NCBI RefSeq assembly: GCF_016427605.1
Contig: NZ_JAELXQ010000026.1
Location: forward strand, 1 to 39,136
Reading direction: 5' to 3'
DNA from: Ochrobactrum sp. Q0168
GTDB lineage: Bacteria > Pseudomonadota > Alphaproteobacteria > Rhizobiales > Rhizobiaceae
DNA: 39,136 nucleotides
Shown: positions 26,052-33,281 of the stretch, piece after piece
How positions within the stretch are numbered: the stretch's first letter is position 1
How the letters are laid out: the number at the start of each line of letters is the position of its first letter
Made by a program: the position numbers and the translations under genes
The notes under the pieces: generated by a model
The model's database searches: none
Told to the model about the DNA's origin: nothing
What the model saw: the letters and a program-made list of their open reading frames with translations, nothing else

Positions 26052-26285
26052 TCACTCAAGTGGATAGGTCCCGGAATGATATTCAACCAAGGAGTGGTTT
26101 TCGTGACCAAGGATTATATCTATTTTCCCATCCAGCGATGGTGTCCAGAAGGAATGAACGACGTCAGTGCTGGCGAGCTGGAATTCTCCGCGCTCCCCGA
26201 CCGGAAGCCTGATTTCGTTAACGGGGTGTACTGGCCTGGCGCGCCCCGGGAGATGGTATGTGATATGCAACCAGAATTGCTCACC
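26052..26285 (-). pseudogene. Cytochrome c oxidase subunit II (CoxB) fragment
   Basis: The minus frame reads GEQFWLHITYHLPGR, NEIRLPVGERGEFQLASTDV, then VHSFWTPSLDGKIDIILG. This matches the start of the periplasmic copper-binding domain of subunit II, where VHSFW..P is highly conserved. The frame stops shortly after HSGTYPLE, before the CuA site (the cysteine-rich AEFCG region), and the membrane part upstream is missing. Positions normally M/P in the GK.DMIPG stretch have changed. About 78 codons survive of a gene normally several hundred codons long, so it is a dead remnant. Confidence 0.7.
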
Positions 26286-26384
26286 GGCAATTCAATCCGG
26301 AGGCCGGAAGTGGCGGTGACTTTTTGAAGGGGCGTAAGCCGGGTATCGCAAGACATCGCAGGCGCTGAACGCGCCGGCATGTTC

Positions 26385-26420
26385 TGACTGGCAATCAGCA
26401 CATCTCCCAATGGCGGGATT
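26385..26420 (+). repeat. Degenerate intergenic repeat R1, copy B
   Basis: The copy begins TGACTGGCAATCAG, identical to copy A over 14 bases, and ends ATGGCGGGATT, differing from copy A at one base. The middle is 5 bases shorter. It lies within the remnant region. Confidence 0.5.
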
Positions 26421-26510
26421 CAGAGGCTCGTTTCCCATCAAGGCGAGCCGTTCAAGTGTCATCGACAGATGCGTTTTCTGATAGGTGACTAACGTTGCTA
26501 TCACGCCCTT

Positions 26511-26538
26511 CATTGATCAAACGTTTGCAACAGATCCT
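26511..26538 (-). repeat. Repeat R2, copy B (IS6-like terminal repeat?)
   Basis: On the minus strand it reads GGATCTGTTGCAAACG within a 28-base stretch that matches 15483-15510 at 26 positions. The sequence resembles IS6-family terminal repeats. It lies immediately before the transposase-like tail. Confidence 0.5.
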
Positions 26539-26722
26539 TATGAAGTGCTTCGAAGCGGCACGACATGTGCAAGCAGTCACGCCGATCCATGATCTCATTT
26601 ACAACTTGCATTACTTGCCTCGCAACAAAATCAACGCCACCGATCACCATGAGTTACGCCAAACCGCCAACACCGTGTGGCGCGAAATCGCGTGGCTGAA
26701 ATCGGCGCGACAAAGCCACTAA
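26531..26722 (+). pseudogene. Probable IS6-type transposase C-terminal remnant
   Basis: The frame reads ILMKCFEAARHVQAV, PIHDLIYNLHYLPRNKI, then HHELRQTANTVWREIAWL and a stop. The pattern of a phasing FxxAxxxQ helix, a HDxI..L...RN segment and a final WREI resembles the C-terminal tail of IS6/IS240-type transposases. The catalytic DDE core is absent. The end of an element may be at 26747-26763 (GTAACAGAGCC). The family assignment rests on pattern memory and should be treated as probable only. Confidence 0.45.
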
Positions 26723-26746
26723 AGGCCGGGTCATGTTCAGATGTGG

Positions 26747-26763
26747 GTTAATGTAACAGAGCC
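26747..26763 (+). repeat. Possible right end of an IS6-type element
   Basis: GTTAATGTAACAGAGCC follows the transposase-like tail by 24 bases and resembles the outer end (TTTGCAACAGNGCC) of IS6-family elements. A similar GGCAACAGAGCC lies at 26022-26033. Confidence 0.35.
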
Positions 26764-26786
26764 GTCATATCTGCTGTCCTCGACAA

Positions 26787-27767
26787 TCAGATCATGCTCT
26801 TCAGTGACAGCAATTCCTGTGCTGTGGCTTCATCTGTTATAAGCACTTGAGCCCGGGTGGTCATGATGCTGGCGCGGATGATTTTTGCTTTGCGAATGCC
26901 GCCTGCCGAGATGATCACCTTTGGCACTTTGCGCAGTTCCGTTGGGTTGATGGCCATGGCGCGTTTGTTAATCGGATGATCGACAATTTCACCGGCCTCA
27001 TCAACGAATTGGCACAACACATCGCCAACTGCGCCAGCTGCCTGCAGGCTCTCGGCATCTTGTGCTGTCAGCAAACCGCGACGGAAAATCGATGCCTGTT
27101 TGCTGACATCCGCCACACTCAAAACTGCGAGATCTATGTCGGAAACTTTGCTTCTCAGTGCTTTCAGTTCCTGGATTTCCCACAGTTCCTTTGCCAGAGC
27201 CACATGAGGCACGAAGACGGGGGCGGTGATCTGGAAGAGTTCCGTCTTGTAAAACTCAGCCAGCCGCCATGCGACAGCTGATGGATTATCAGCCATCGAA
27301 TGTGTCAACCCGCCGAGCAGGGAGATAACCGACAGGTCATTGATTTCACGCCACTTCAGATGGCTCATACAAGCCTGCAACGTTGCACCCCAGCCAACGC
27401 CGACTGTCAGCCCGTCTTGCAGGCGATCTGAAAGATAACGTCCGGTGGCGTGGCCGATCACGGCGGAGATACTGGCTTCGGATTGATCGGAAGAGGGCAC
27501 GACAATGGCTTCAAACAGCCCGAGGTGTTTTTCCAGCGCACGTTGCAAACGGATGAGCGGCTCGGCATGGGAATTCAGAGAAATCTGGACGATGCCCTCG
27601 TCGCGCGTGGCAGCCAGTAGCCGGAAAGCCTTGATCCGGCTGATATCCAGATTCTGCGCAACCTGCTCCTGCGTCAGCCCTTCAATATAATAGAGCCACG
27701 CGGCACGTAGTTTCAGCTCGTCCTGATCTGCCTGAAACTTGGTTTTCGGCTTTGTGCTGCGGGCCAT
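26787..27767 (-). CDS. SorC/DeoR-type sugar-binding transcriptional regulator
   Basis: This 326-residue protein has an N-terminal helix-turn-helix (LTQEQVAQNLDISRIKAFRL, about residues 31-50) and a SorC-type sugar-phosphate-binding domain. Family marks are LSDRLQDGLTVGVGWGATL, VISLLGGLTHS, AVLSVADVSKQASIFRRGLL and the C-terminal VIISAGGIRKAKIIRA. Such regulators bind phosphorylated sugars and work as repressors or activators. It is divergent from surE, and the neighbouring phosphoesterase and importer suggest it controls a phosphorylated sugar or nucleotide utilisation unit. Confidence 0.9.
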   Translation of the reverse strand: MARSTKPKTKFQADQDELKLRAAWLYYIEGLTQEQVAQNLDISRIKAFRLLAATRDEGIVQISLNSHAEPLIRLQRALEKHLGLFEAIVVPSSDQSEASISAVIGHATGRYLSDRLQDGLTVGVGWGATLQACMSHLKWREINDLSVISLLGGLTHSMADNPSAVAWRLAEFYKTELFQITAPVFVPHVALAKELWEIQELKALRSKVSDIDLAVLSVADVSKQASIFRRGLLTAQDAESLQAAGAVGDVLCQFVDEAGEIVDHPINKRAMAINPTELRKVPKVIISAGGIRKAKIIRASIMTTRAQVLITDEATAQELLSLKSMI

Positions 27768-27875
27768 TATTCTACCTTTTGCGTCTTTCTTCCAAGAAGG
27801 CTCACTATCTCATTTGCGTGCGATAATGATGCGATAATTACCTTTACGTCAAGAATTGTTTGAAAACATAAATGA

Positions 27876-27887
27876 ACAAAAATATTG
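27876..27887. promoter_or_regulatory. Candidate SorC operator upstream of surE
   Basis: ACAAAAATATTG, preceded by TGA, lies in the 210-base gap between the SorC-type gene and surE. It differs by one base from ACAAAAGTATTG at 29718-29729, upstream of the phosphoesterase and the ABC importer. Recurrence in the two control regions of this cluster suggests a common operator. Confidence 0.4.
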
Positions 27888-27977
27888 TGGTTGAAAAGAA
27901 TGTACAAATAAATCATATGTTGCCACGTAAATTGCGGAGACTCTCCTGCTGGGAGAGGGGTTTTCAAGAGGTGGGAA

Positions 27978-28724
27978 ATGCGAATTCTGATTTCAAACGA
28001 CGACGGTATTGATGCTCCCGGCATTGCGGTGCTTGAGAAAGCCGCGCGTCTTTTGAGTGATGATGTGTGGATCATCGCACCGGATGGAAATCGCAGTGCA
28101 AACGGACATTGTGTGTCTCTCACGGCTGGGTTTTCGGTCAACAAGCTTGCAGACAAGCGTTACGCCTGCACGGGTACGCCGGTGGATTGCGTGATCGCTG
28201 CAATTCACTGGGTATTCCGTGATCAGCAAACGCCGGATCTCGTTTTGTCGGGTATCAATGCCGGACGCAATGTGGCCGAGGATGTGTCCTATTCCGGGAC
28301 GATGGCAGTTGCCCGCGAAGGCGCGCTGAACGGCATTGCTTCGGTTGCTTTTTCCGCGCCGCGTGATTGTGAGGCGTTCGATGCAGATGCTCTGGCGTGG
28401 CTTGCCAGTCATATTCGCAATTTCTGGGAAACCAGAAGCGATTGGGCGCATGACGGTCACTGGCTGAACGTCAATTTGCCGCGCAAACTGCCCGCCGCAT
28501 TGGAAATGGCTGAAATCGGCCGCGACAAGAACCTGAAATATGTGAATCTTTTCGAAGAAACGGAGAATTCAGTTCACATTCAGCCATTAGCGGATCGTGA
28601 TTACAAATCCAACGGCAACGATGAGAATGCGTTGATTGACGCAGGAAAGGCCAGCGTGACCAACCCCAACTGGTTTGGCCATTCGAAAGTGCCGGCATCG
28701 GTGACCGGACACAAGCCTGCTTGA
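27978..28724 (+). CDS. surE: 5'/3'-nucleotidase SurE
   Basis: This 248-residue metal-dependent phosphatase of the SurE family removes phosphate from nucleoside 5'- or 3'-monophosphates. Metal ligands are visible as Asp8 and Asp9 in NDDGIDAPG, Ser40 in NRSANG and Asn94 in LSGINAGRN; AEDVSYSGTMAVAREGAL follows. Usually surE sits next to pcm or a peptidase gene; here it stands alone, divergent from a SorC-type regulator and next to a phosphoesterase and importer. It is therefore likely a catabolic paralogue rather than the housekeeping copy. GAGGTGGGAA precedes the ATG. Confidence 0.9.
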   Translation: MRILISNDDGIDAPGIAVLEKAARLLSDDVWIIAPDGNRSANGHCVSLTAGFSVNKLADKRYACTGTPVDCVIAAIHWVFRDQQTPDLVLSGINAGRNVAEDVSYSGTMAVAREGALNGIASVAFSAPRDCEAFDADALAWLASHIRNFWETRSDWAHDGHWLNVNLPRKLPAALEMAEIGRDKNLKYVNLFEETENSVHIQPLADRDYKSNGNDENALIDAGKASVTNPNWFGHSKVPASVTGHKPA

Positions 28725-28740
28725 TATCGGTGGCGCGTAA

Positions 28741-28785
28741 AAACACACCCCCGTTAGCCTCTGCTAACGGGGGGTGTGTTTGTTT
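28741..28785. terminator. Strong bidirectional terminator between surE and the phosphoesterase gene
   Basis: AAACACACCCCCGTTAGC at 28741-28758 pairs with GCTAACGGGGGGTGTGTTT at 28763-28781 over about 18 base pairs with one bulged G and a 4-base loop, followed by GTTT. Because A-rich and T-rich flanks lie on both sides, it can stop transcripts from surE and from the converging phosphoesterase gene. Confidence 0.85.
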
Positions 28786-28816
28786 AAAGACGGCCGGTTT
28801 CGGGCCTTTCAAGAGT

Positions 28817-29668
28817 TTAGCCACCGATCAGCGGGTAAACCACCTTGATCATGTCTTCGAGGTGATCATTGGCGAAACCGTCGTGCTTTAGCACCTTGCT
28901 TTCAACGTGACCCTCATCAGAGAAGTGATGTTCCATATAGCCGACTTCGCGAGTGCCACCCATTTCCGGAACAAGCTCTTCCGTTGTCGTAAACGCAATC
29001 GATGAGCACCATTCCAGATGCACATTGCCGCGCTTGGATGAGCGCTGCTGATGCAGGTGGCCGCTGGCGATTAGCCGCAGCTTTGGATGGTTGATCAGAC
29101 CCTCAAGGCGACCCCAACCCTTTGGATCGACAGTCCAATAGGTCAGCTCGGTGCTGTCCGTATTATCGATGTAAATCGGCTGATGCGAGAATACGGCGAG
29201 GTAACGGTCACCAGATGACGCGATCTGTTGGTCTATCCAGTCATATTGTTCGGCTTCTTGCGGCAGGCCGGAACCAATCAGCATCGAGCTTATACCGATG
29301 ATTCGCCAATTGCCTTGATCGATAACCCAGCGGTCGGCGCCAAAATAATCTGCAAATCTCCCATAGCGCGCGGCATTGATGGCGCTGCCATTTTCACTTT
29401 CCGGCTTGGAAAGGTTTGGATTGTCGCCCACGTCATGATTGCCAGCAAGAAAATGGATAGTTTTGTCGGATTCCTTAAAGAAATCCCGGCAGAACGCATA
29501 ATCCTCGTCATAACGAATCCCGTCCAGGGTCACATCGCCCGTGTGGATGATGAAGTCATGATTTGATTCCGCCAATGGTTCGGCGAGCAGGCGATTGTTC
29601 TCGCGGAAATGGTCAGTTCGCGGCGAAAGGTGAGTATCTGAAATCTGTAATATGCTGAATCTGGACAT
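28817..29668 (-). CDS. Calcineurin-type metallophosphoesterase (CpdA-like)
   Basis: This 283-residue phosphoesterase has the full set of dinuclear metal motifs: DTH (Asp11, His13), GDVTLDG (Asp45), GNHD (77-79), FSHQP and GHLH. It resembles class III cyclic-nucleotide and glycerophosphodiester phosphodiesterases. There is no signal peptide, so it acts on an imported or internal compound. I chose the ATG at 29668 after GGGAGCGAAC; an ATG 12 bases upstream (MGANMSR) lacks such a site. It converges on surE and is divergent from the Ugp/Mal-type importer. Phosphodiesterase followed by SurE nucleotidase would be a sensible sequence of steps. Confidence 0.87.
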   Translation of the reverse strand: MSRFSILQISDTHLSPRTDHFRENNRLLAEPLAESNHDFIIHTGDVTLDGIRYDEDYAFCRDFFKESDKTIHFLAGNHDVGDNPNLSKPESENGSAINAARYGRFADYFGADRWVIDQGNWRIIGISSMLIGSGLPQEAEQYDWIDQQIASSGDRYLAVFSHQPIYIDNTDSTELTYWTVDPKGWGRLEGLINHPKLRLIASGHLHQQRSSKRGNVHLEWCSSIAFTTTEELVPEMGGTREVGYMEHHFSDEGHVESKVLKHDGFANDHLEDMIKVVYPLIGG

Positions 29669-29717
29669 GTTCGCTCCCATAATGAATGAGTCCCAATACA
29701 AAGAAACTCATTTTGTA

Positions 29718-29729
29718 CAAAAGTATTGA
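29718..29729. promoter_or_regulatory. Candidate SorC operator upstream of importer and phosphoesterase
   Basis: ACAAAAGTATTG lies between the divergent phosphoesterase and ABC importer genes and matches the motif upstream of surE at 11 of 12 bases. TGACTGCG follows. The call rests only on recurrence and position. Confidence 0.4.
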
Positions 29730-29867
29730 CTGCGAATAAAAAGTTCAATAATTTTTTTGCGGATGGAGACTGGTTCCTTGGGTTAGTCCCAAAGTGTTGC
29801 CTGTCGGGAGCTGTTTTTGTGCCGATGCGGTTTCAAAGGCAGATATAAGTATTGGGAGGGGACGCGA

Positions 29868-30935
29868 TTGTCGGGAATTGAGATCGTCAATCTCAACAAG
29901 AAGTGGACGACATTCCACGCGGTCAATGATGTGAACTTTACCGTTGAGCCCGGCACGCTGACTGTGCTGCTTGGGCCTTCGGGTTGCGGTAAATCCACCT
30001 CTCTGCGTCTGATCGCCGGGCTGGATTCTGTGACCTCGGGCCAGATCATCATCGGTGGCAAAGACGTCACCAACGCGCCGCCCGCGAAGCGGAGTCTGGC
30101 GATGGTGTTTCAGTCCTATGCCCTGTTTCCTCACTTAACCGTTGCAGAGAACATTATTTTCGGCCTGCGTGTGCGCAAAGTGTCTGCCGGTGAGCGTGAC
30201 CAGCGTTTGAAGCGCGCTGCCGATATTCTGGGTCTGTCGCATCTGCTGGATCGGCGCCCGTCGCAGCTCTCTGGCGGTCAGCAGCAGCGTGTTGCTCTGG
30301 GGCGCGCCATCGTCGCAGAAGCTTCAGTGTGCTTGATGGACGAACCGCTTTCAAATCTCGATGCGCAGCTGCGCCACGATATGCGCAAGGAAATCCGTAA
30401 CTTGCAGCAGCAACTCGGTATGACCATGATTTACGTGACCCATGATCAGATCGAGGCCATGAGCCTTGCCGATCAGGTTATTCTGATGAAGGGTGGGAAG
30501 ATTGAGCAGAAGGCAAAGCCTTCCGAACTCTATCTGGAGCCCGCCACCACGTTCGTTGCCCGTTTTATCGGGACGCCACCAATGAACATCATCCGTATGG
30601 CCGATTACGACGGCAAGGCCGCTATCAGTGGCGCCCCAAATGGACCGGCGATTTTGAGCGATCCTGCCCGGGGACTTTTACTGGGATTGCGCCCCGAGGA
30701 AATCCGTGTGGCGGAGGAGGGGCGTGTGAAAGCCTCTATCGAAGCCATCGAATATCACGGTGCGGACAGCATTCTCGAATGCCGCGTGGGCGATCAGTCT
30801 TTGCAAGTGCGCATTGAAGGCGTTCGTCGCCTCAATCGCGGCGATACCGTTGGTCTGACATGGGCGCAATCTGCGGTGCATGTGTTTGATGAGGCGGAAG
30901 GACATCGCGTCGAGCGCACGGCCTTAGCCGTTTAA
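29868..30935 (+). CDS. ABC transporter ATP-binding protein, UgpC/MalK type
   Basis: This 355-residue ATPase has Walker A GPSGCGKS (residues 36-43), AMVFQSYALFPHLTVAENI, signature LSGGQQQR, Walker B CLMDEPLSNLDAQLR and a C-terminal TOBE/regulatory domain after VARFIGTPPMN. It powers a carbohydrate- or glycerol-phosphate-type importer. The frame has no suitable ATG: GGGAGGGG lies 4 bases before a TTG at 29868, which I take as the start. It comes before the binding protein, opposite to the usual order in Ugp operons. Its closeness to UgpC and MalK does not fix the substrate. Confidence 0.9.
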   Translation: MSGIEIVNLNKKWTTFHAVNDVNFTVEPGTLTVLLGPSGCGKSTSLRLIAGLDSVTSGQIIIGGKDVTNAPPAKRSLAMVFQSYALFPHLTVAENIIFGLRVRKVSAGERDQRLKRAADILGLSHLLDRRPSQLSGGQQQRVALGRAIVAEASVCLMDEPLSNLDAQLRHDMRKEIRNLQQQLGMTMIYVTHDQIEAMSLADQVILMKGGKIEQKAKPSELYLEPATTFVARFIGTPPMNIIRMADYDGKAAISGAPNGPAILSDPARGLLLGLRPEEIRVAEEGRVKASIEAIEYHGADSILECRVGDQSLQVRIEGVRRLNRGDTVGLTWAQSAVHVFDEAEGHRVERTALAV

Positions 30936-30980
30936 CCAGAAAATGATCGGGGAACGATCATCCCTTGGGAGGAGAGAACA

Positions 30981-32282
30981 ATGAATTTGCAGGTAAAACG
31001 ATCTGTAACGCTCTTGGCCACATCAGCTATGCTGACCGTCGTGGGTGGTTGGGGAGCAGCCCAGGCAGAACCCGTCGAAATCAGCTTTTACTATCCGGTC
31101 GCTATCGGCGGTCCGGTCACCAAAATCGTGGATGATCTGATCACCCGTTTTGAAGGGCAGCATCCGGATATCAAGGTAAAGCCGATCTACTCCGGCACCT
31201 ATCCGGAAACCCTGAGCAAATCGTTGACGGCTTTCAAATCCGGTCAGGCGCCTGAAGTCGCGGTCATGCTCTCTACCGACATGTTCACGTTGATCGATGA
31301 AGATGCCATCGTTCCTTATGAGGATCTGGCCAAGACCGACGATGACAAGGCATGGCTTGCAGGCTTCACGCCGGTTTTCATGGTCAACAGCAAGAGCGAA
31401 GACAAGACATGGGGCGTGCCGTTCCAACGCGGCACCACCGTTTTCTTCTGGAACAAGGATGCCTTCAAGGAAGTTGGTCTTGATCCAGAAAAAGGCCCAC
31501 AGGACTGGAAAGAAGTTGTCGACTTCGCAACAAAGTTGACCAAGCGTTCTGCTGATGGAAGCGTTGCGCGCTGGGGCATGCAGGTGCCGTCGTCGCTGAC
31601 CTCCTACTGGTTGCTGCAGGGATATGTTGCGCAGAATGGCGGCAAACTTGCCGAGCCGGATGGGAAAACCACTTATTTCAACGCGCCTGAAGTTGTCGAG
31701 GCGATGCAATATTGGGTTGATCTAGCCCATAAGCACAAGGTGATGAAACCCGGCGTGATCGAATGGGCGACCAATCCAAAAGACTTCTTCGAAGGTCGCG
31801 CCGCTATGATCACCACCACCAGCGGCAATCTCACCAATGTGAAAACCAATGCGCCTTTCCCGTTCGGCGTGCAGACCCTGCCAAAAAACGAAGCCTATGG
31901 TGCACCGACCAGCGGCGGCAATGCGTATATTTTCAACGTTGAAGATAAGGCAAAGCAGGCGGCGGCATTTCAGTTCGTGAAATGGCTCTCCTCTGCGGAT
32001 CAGGCTGCCGAATGGAGCATCAAGACCGGCTATATCGCTGCCCGTGATGATGCTTGGCAAACGGAAGCCATGAAGAAATATGTTGAGGAATTCCCCGGCG
32101 CAAAGGTGCCGCATGACCAGATTCCTTACATGGTGCCGGAACTTTCAACCTATGAAAATCAGCGCGTCGCACGCGTGATCGACGATGCGATCGAGGCGTC
32201 GCTGACGGGCAATAAGAGCGTTAAACAAGCTCTCGACGATGCGCAGGCCGAGGCCGAGCGTATCCTCAAGCCCTACCAGTAA
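30981..32282 (+). CDS. ABC transporter extracellular substrate-binding protein (family 1, UgpB-like)
   Basis: This 433-residue periplasmic protein has a signal peptide at about residues 1-29 ending GAAQA before EPVEISFYY. Family 1 features include ITRFEGQHPDIKVKPIYSGT, the UgpB-like YPETLSKSLTAFKSGQAPEV and the conserved WGVPFQRGTTVFFWNKDAF. GGGAGGAGAG precedes the ATG. The closest match in memory is the glycerol-3-phosphate or glycerophosphodiester binding protein group. With the phosphoesterase and SurE nearby, a phosphorylated or diester ligand is plausible but unproven. Confidence 0.9.
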   Translation: MNLQVKRSVTLLATSAMLTVVGGWGAAQAEPVEISFYYPVAIGGPVTKIVDDLITRFEGQHPDIKVKPIYSGTYPETLSKSLTAFKSGQAPEVAVMLSTDMFTLIDEDAIVPYEDLAKTDDDKAWLAGFTPVFMVNSKSEDKTWGVPFQRGTTVFFWNKDAFKEVGLDPEKGPQDWKEVVDFATKLTKRSADGSVARWGMQVPSSLTSYWLLQGYVAQNGGKLAEPDGKTTYFNAPEVVEAMQYWVDLAHKHKVMKPGVIEWATNPKDFFEGRAAMITTTSGNLTNVKTNAPFPFGVQTLPKNEAYGAPTSGGNAYIFNVEDKAKQAAAFQFVKWLSSADQAAEWSIKTGYIAARDDAWQTEAMKKYVEEFPGAKVPHDQIPYMVPELSTYENQRVARVIDDAIEASLTGNKSVKQALDDAQAEAERILKPYQ

Positions 32283-32294
32283 TAGGTTGGCATC

Positions 32295-32327
32295 AGAGCT
32301 TCGTACGGCTCGTCCATACGAAGCTCT
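32295..32327 (+). promoter_or_regulatory. Hairpin between binding protein and permease genes
   Basis: AGAGCTTCGTA at 32295-32305 pairs perfectly with TACGAAGCTCT at 32317-32327 around an 11-base loop, then TTTAT follows. It lies 12 bases after the binding-protein stop and 78 bases before the first permease. It probably acts as a partial terminator or stabiliser that raises binding-protein levels. Confidence 0.65.
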
Positions 32328-32405
32328 TTATCGTGCAAGAATGACAATGCGACGTGTGCCCGGCAGAGCCGGTTCACATGATCGCAAGAAGGCTGGAGAA
32401 CTCGC

Positions 32406-33281
32406 GTGAACCAGGCGAAAAACCAGATAACACCATGGCTTCTGCTGTTGCCGGCCACTGTCTTGCTGGCAGTGTTTACGCATATTCCAGCCGTCATGAC
32501 GTTCATCAACAGCTTCTACCAGACGCCGCGCGGCAAGCGTCCGCCTCGCTTTGTCGGCGTTGATCATTATACGACAATGATCAGCGATCCGGTATTCTGG
32601 GCGGCCCTCAAGAATAACGCTATCTACGCGCTCGGCACTGTACCTGCATCCATAGCATTGGCCATGCTGATGGCGATCATCGTGAATTCGTCCATTCGCG
32701 GTCGCTCGCTGATGCGGATGTCGTTCTTCATGCCGACCGTGCTGCCGATGATTGCAGTCGCCAATATCTGGCTGTTTTTCTACACGCCCGGCTATGGTTT
32801 GATCGATCAGTTTCTGGGACTGTTAGGTTTCCATGAAACCAACTGGCTGGGTAATCCCGATACCGTGCTTGGCAGTCTGATGGTGTTGGCCATATGGAAG
32901 GAAGCCGGTTTCTTCATGATCTTCTATCTGGCGGCATTACAGCAGATCAGCCCGAGCCTGTCCGAAGCGGCAGTGCTTGAAGGCACGGGACGCTGGTACT
33001 TCTTCCGCCGTGTGACGTTTCCACTATTGATGCCAACCACTTTGTTTGTGCTGATCAATGCGGTGATCAATGCGTTCCGCCTGATCGACCATGTGATTGT
33101 CATGACCCGTGGCGGGCCGGACAATGCCAGCACTCTGCTGCTCTACTATGTTTACAATGTTGCATTCCGTTTCTGGGATACGGCCTACGCATCAGCTTTG
33201 ACGGTTTTGCTGCTGCTGGCGCTTGCTCTTATCGCCTTCGTCCAGTTCGGGGTTCTTGACCGCAAGGTGCATTACAAATGA
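32406..33281 (+). CDS. ABC transporter permease, UgpA/MalF-like
   Basis: This 291-residue inner-membrane protein has about six membrane spans. The first follows ITPWLLLLPATVLLAVFTHI. The EAA loop, ISPSLSEAAVLEGTGRWYFF followed by RRVTFPLL, couples to the ATPase. The start is a GTG at 32406 with GGAG 8 bases upstream; no ATG fits the N-terminus. It overlaps the next permease by 4 bases (ATGA). Confidence 0.9.
   Translation: MNQAKNQITPWLLLLPATVLLAVFTHIPAVMTFINSFYQTPRGKRPPRFVGVDHYTTMISDPVFWAALKNNAIYALGTVPASIALAMLMAIIVNSSIRGRSLMRMSFFMPTVLPMIAVANIWLFFYTPGYGLIDQFLGLLGFHETNWLGNPDTVLGSLMVLAIWKEAGFFMIFYLAALQQISPSLSEAAVLEGTGRWYFFRRVTFPLLMPTTLFVLINAVINAFRLIDHVIVMTRGGPDNASTLLLYYVYNVAFRFWDTAYASALTVLLLLALALIAFVQFGVLDRKVHYK

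Larger units (their letters stand above)
25955..26786. other. Gene-free region with gene and insertion-sequence remnants
   Basis: These 832 bases between the PaiB-like gene and the SorC-type regulator have no intact gene. They contain a minus-strand cytochrome oxidase subunit II fragment (26052-26285), repeats R1 and R2, and a probable transposase tail (26531-26722). Sequences ending AACAGAGCC occur at 26022-26033 and 26747-26763, like IS6-type element ends. It looks like a site of repeated insertion and decay. Confidence 0.6.

Noticed and set aside
26016..26327. Plus-strand frame of 103 codons in the remnant region
   Set aside because: It is antisense to the cytochrome oxidase subunit II fragment, which explains the sequence better.
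26292..26513. Minus-strand frame of 73 codons (VTYQKTHLSMTLERL)
   Set aside because: Protein-like but unrecognised, overlaps repeats R1 and the remnant region and has no clear ribosome site; kept as unexplained debris rather than a gene.
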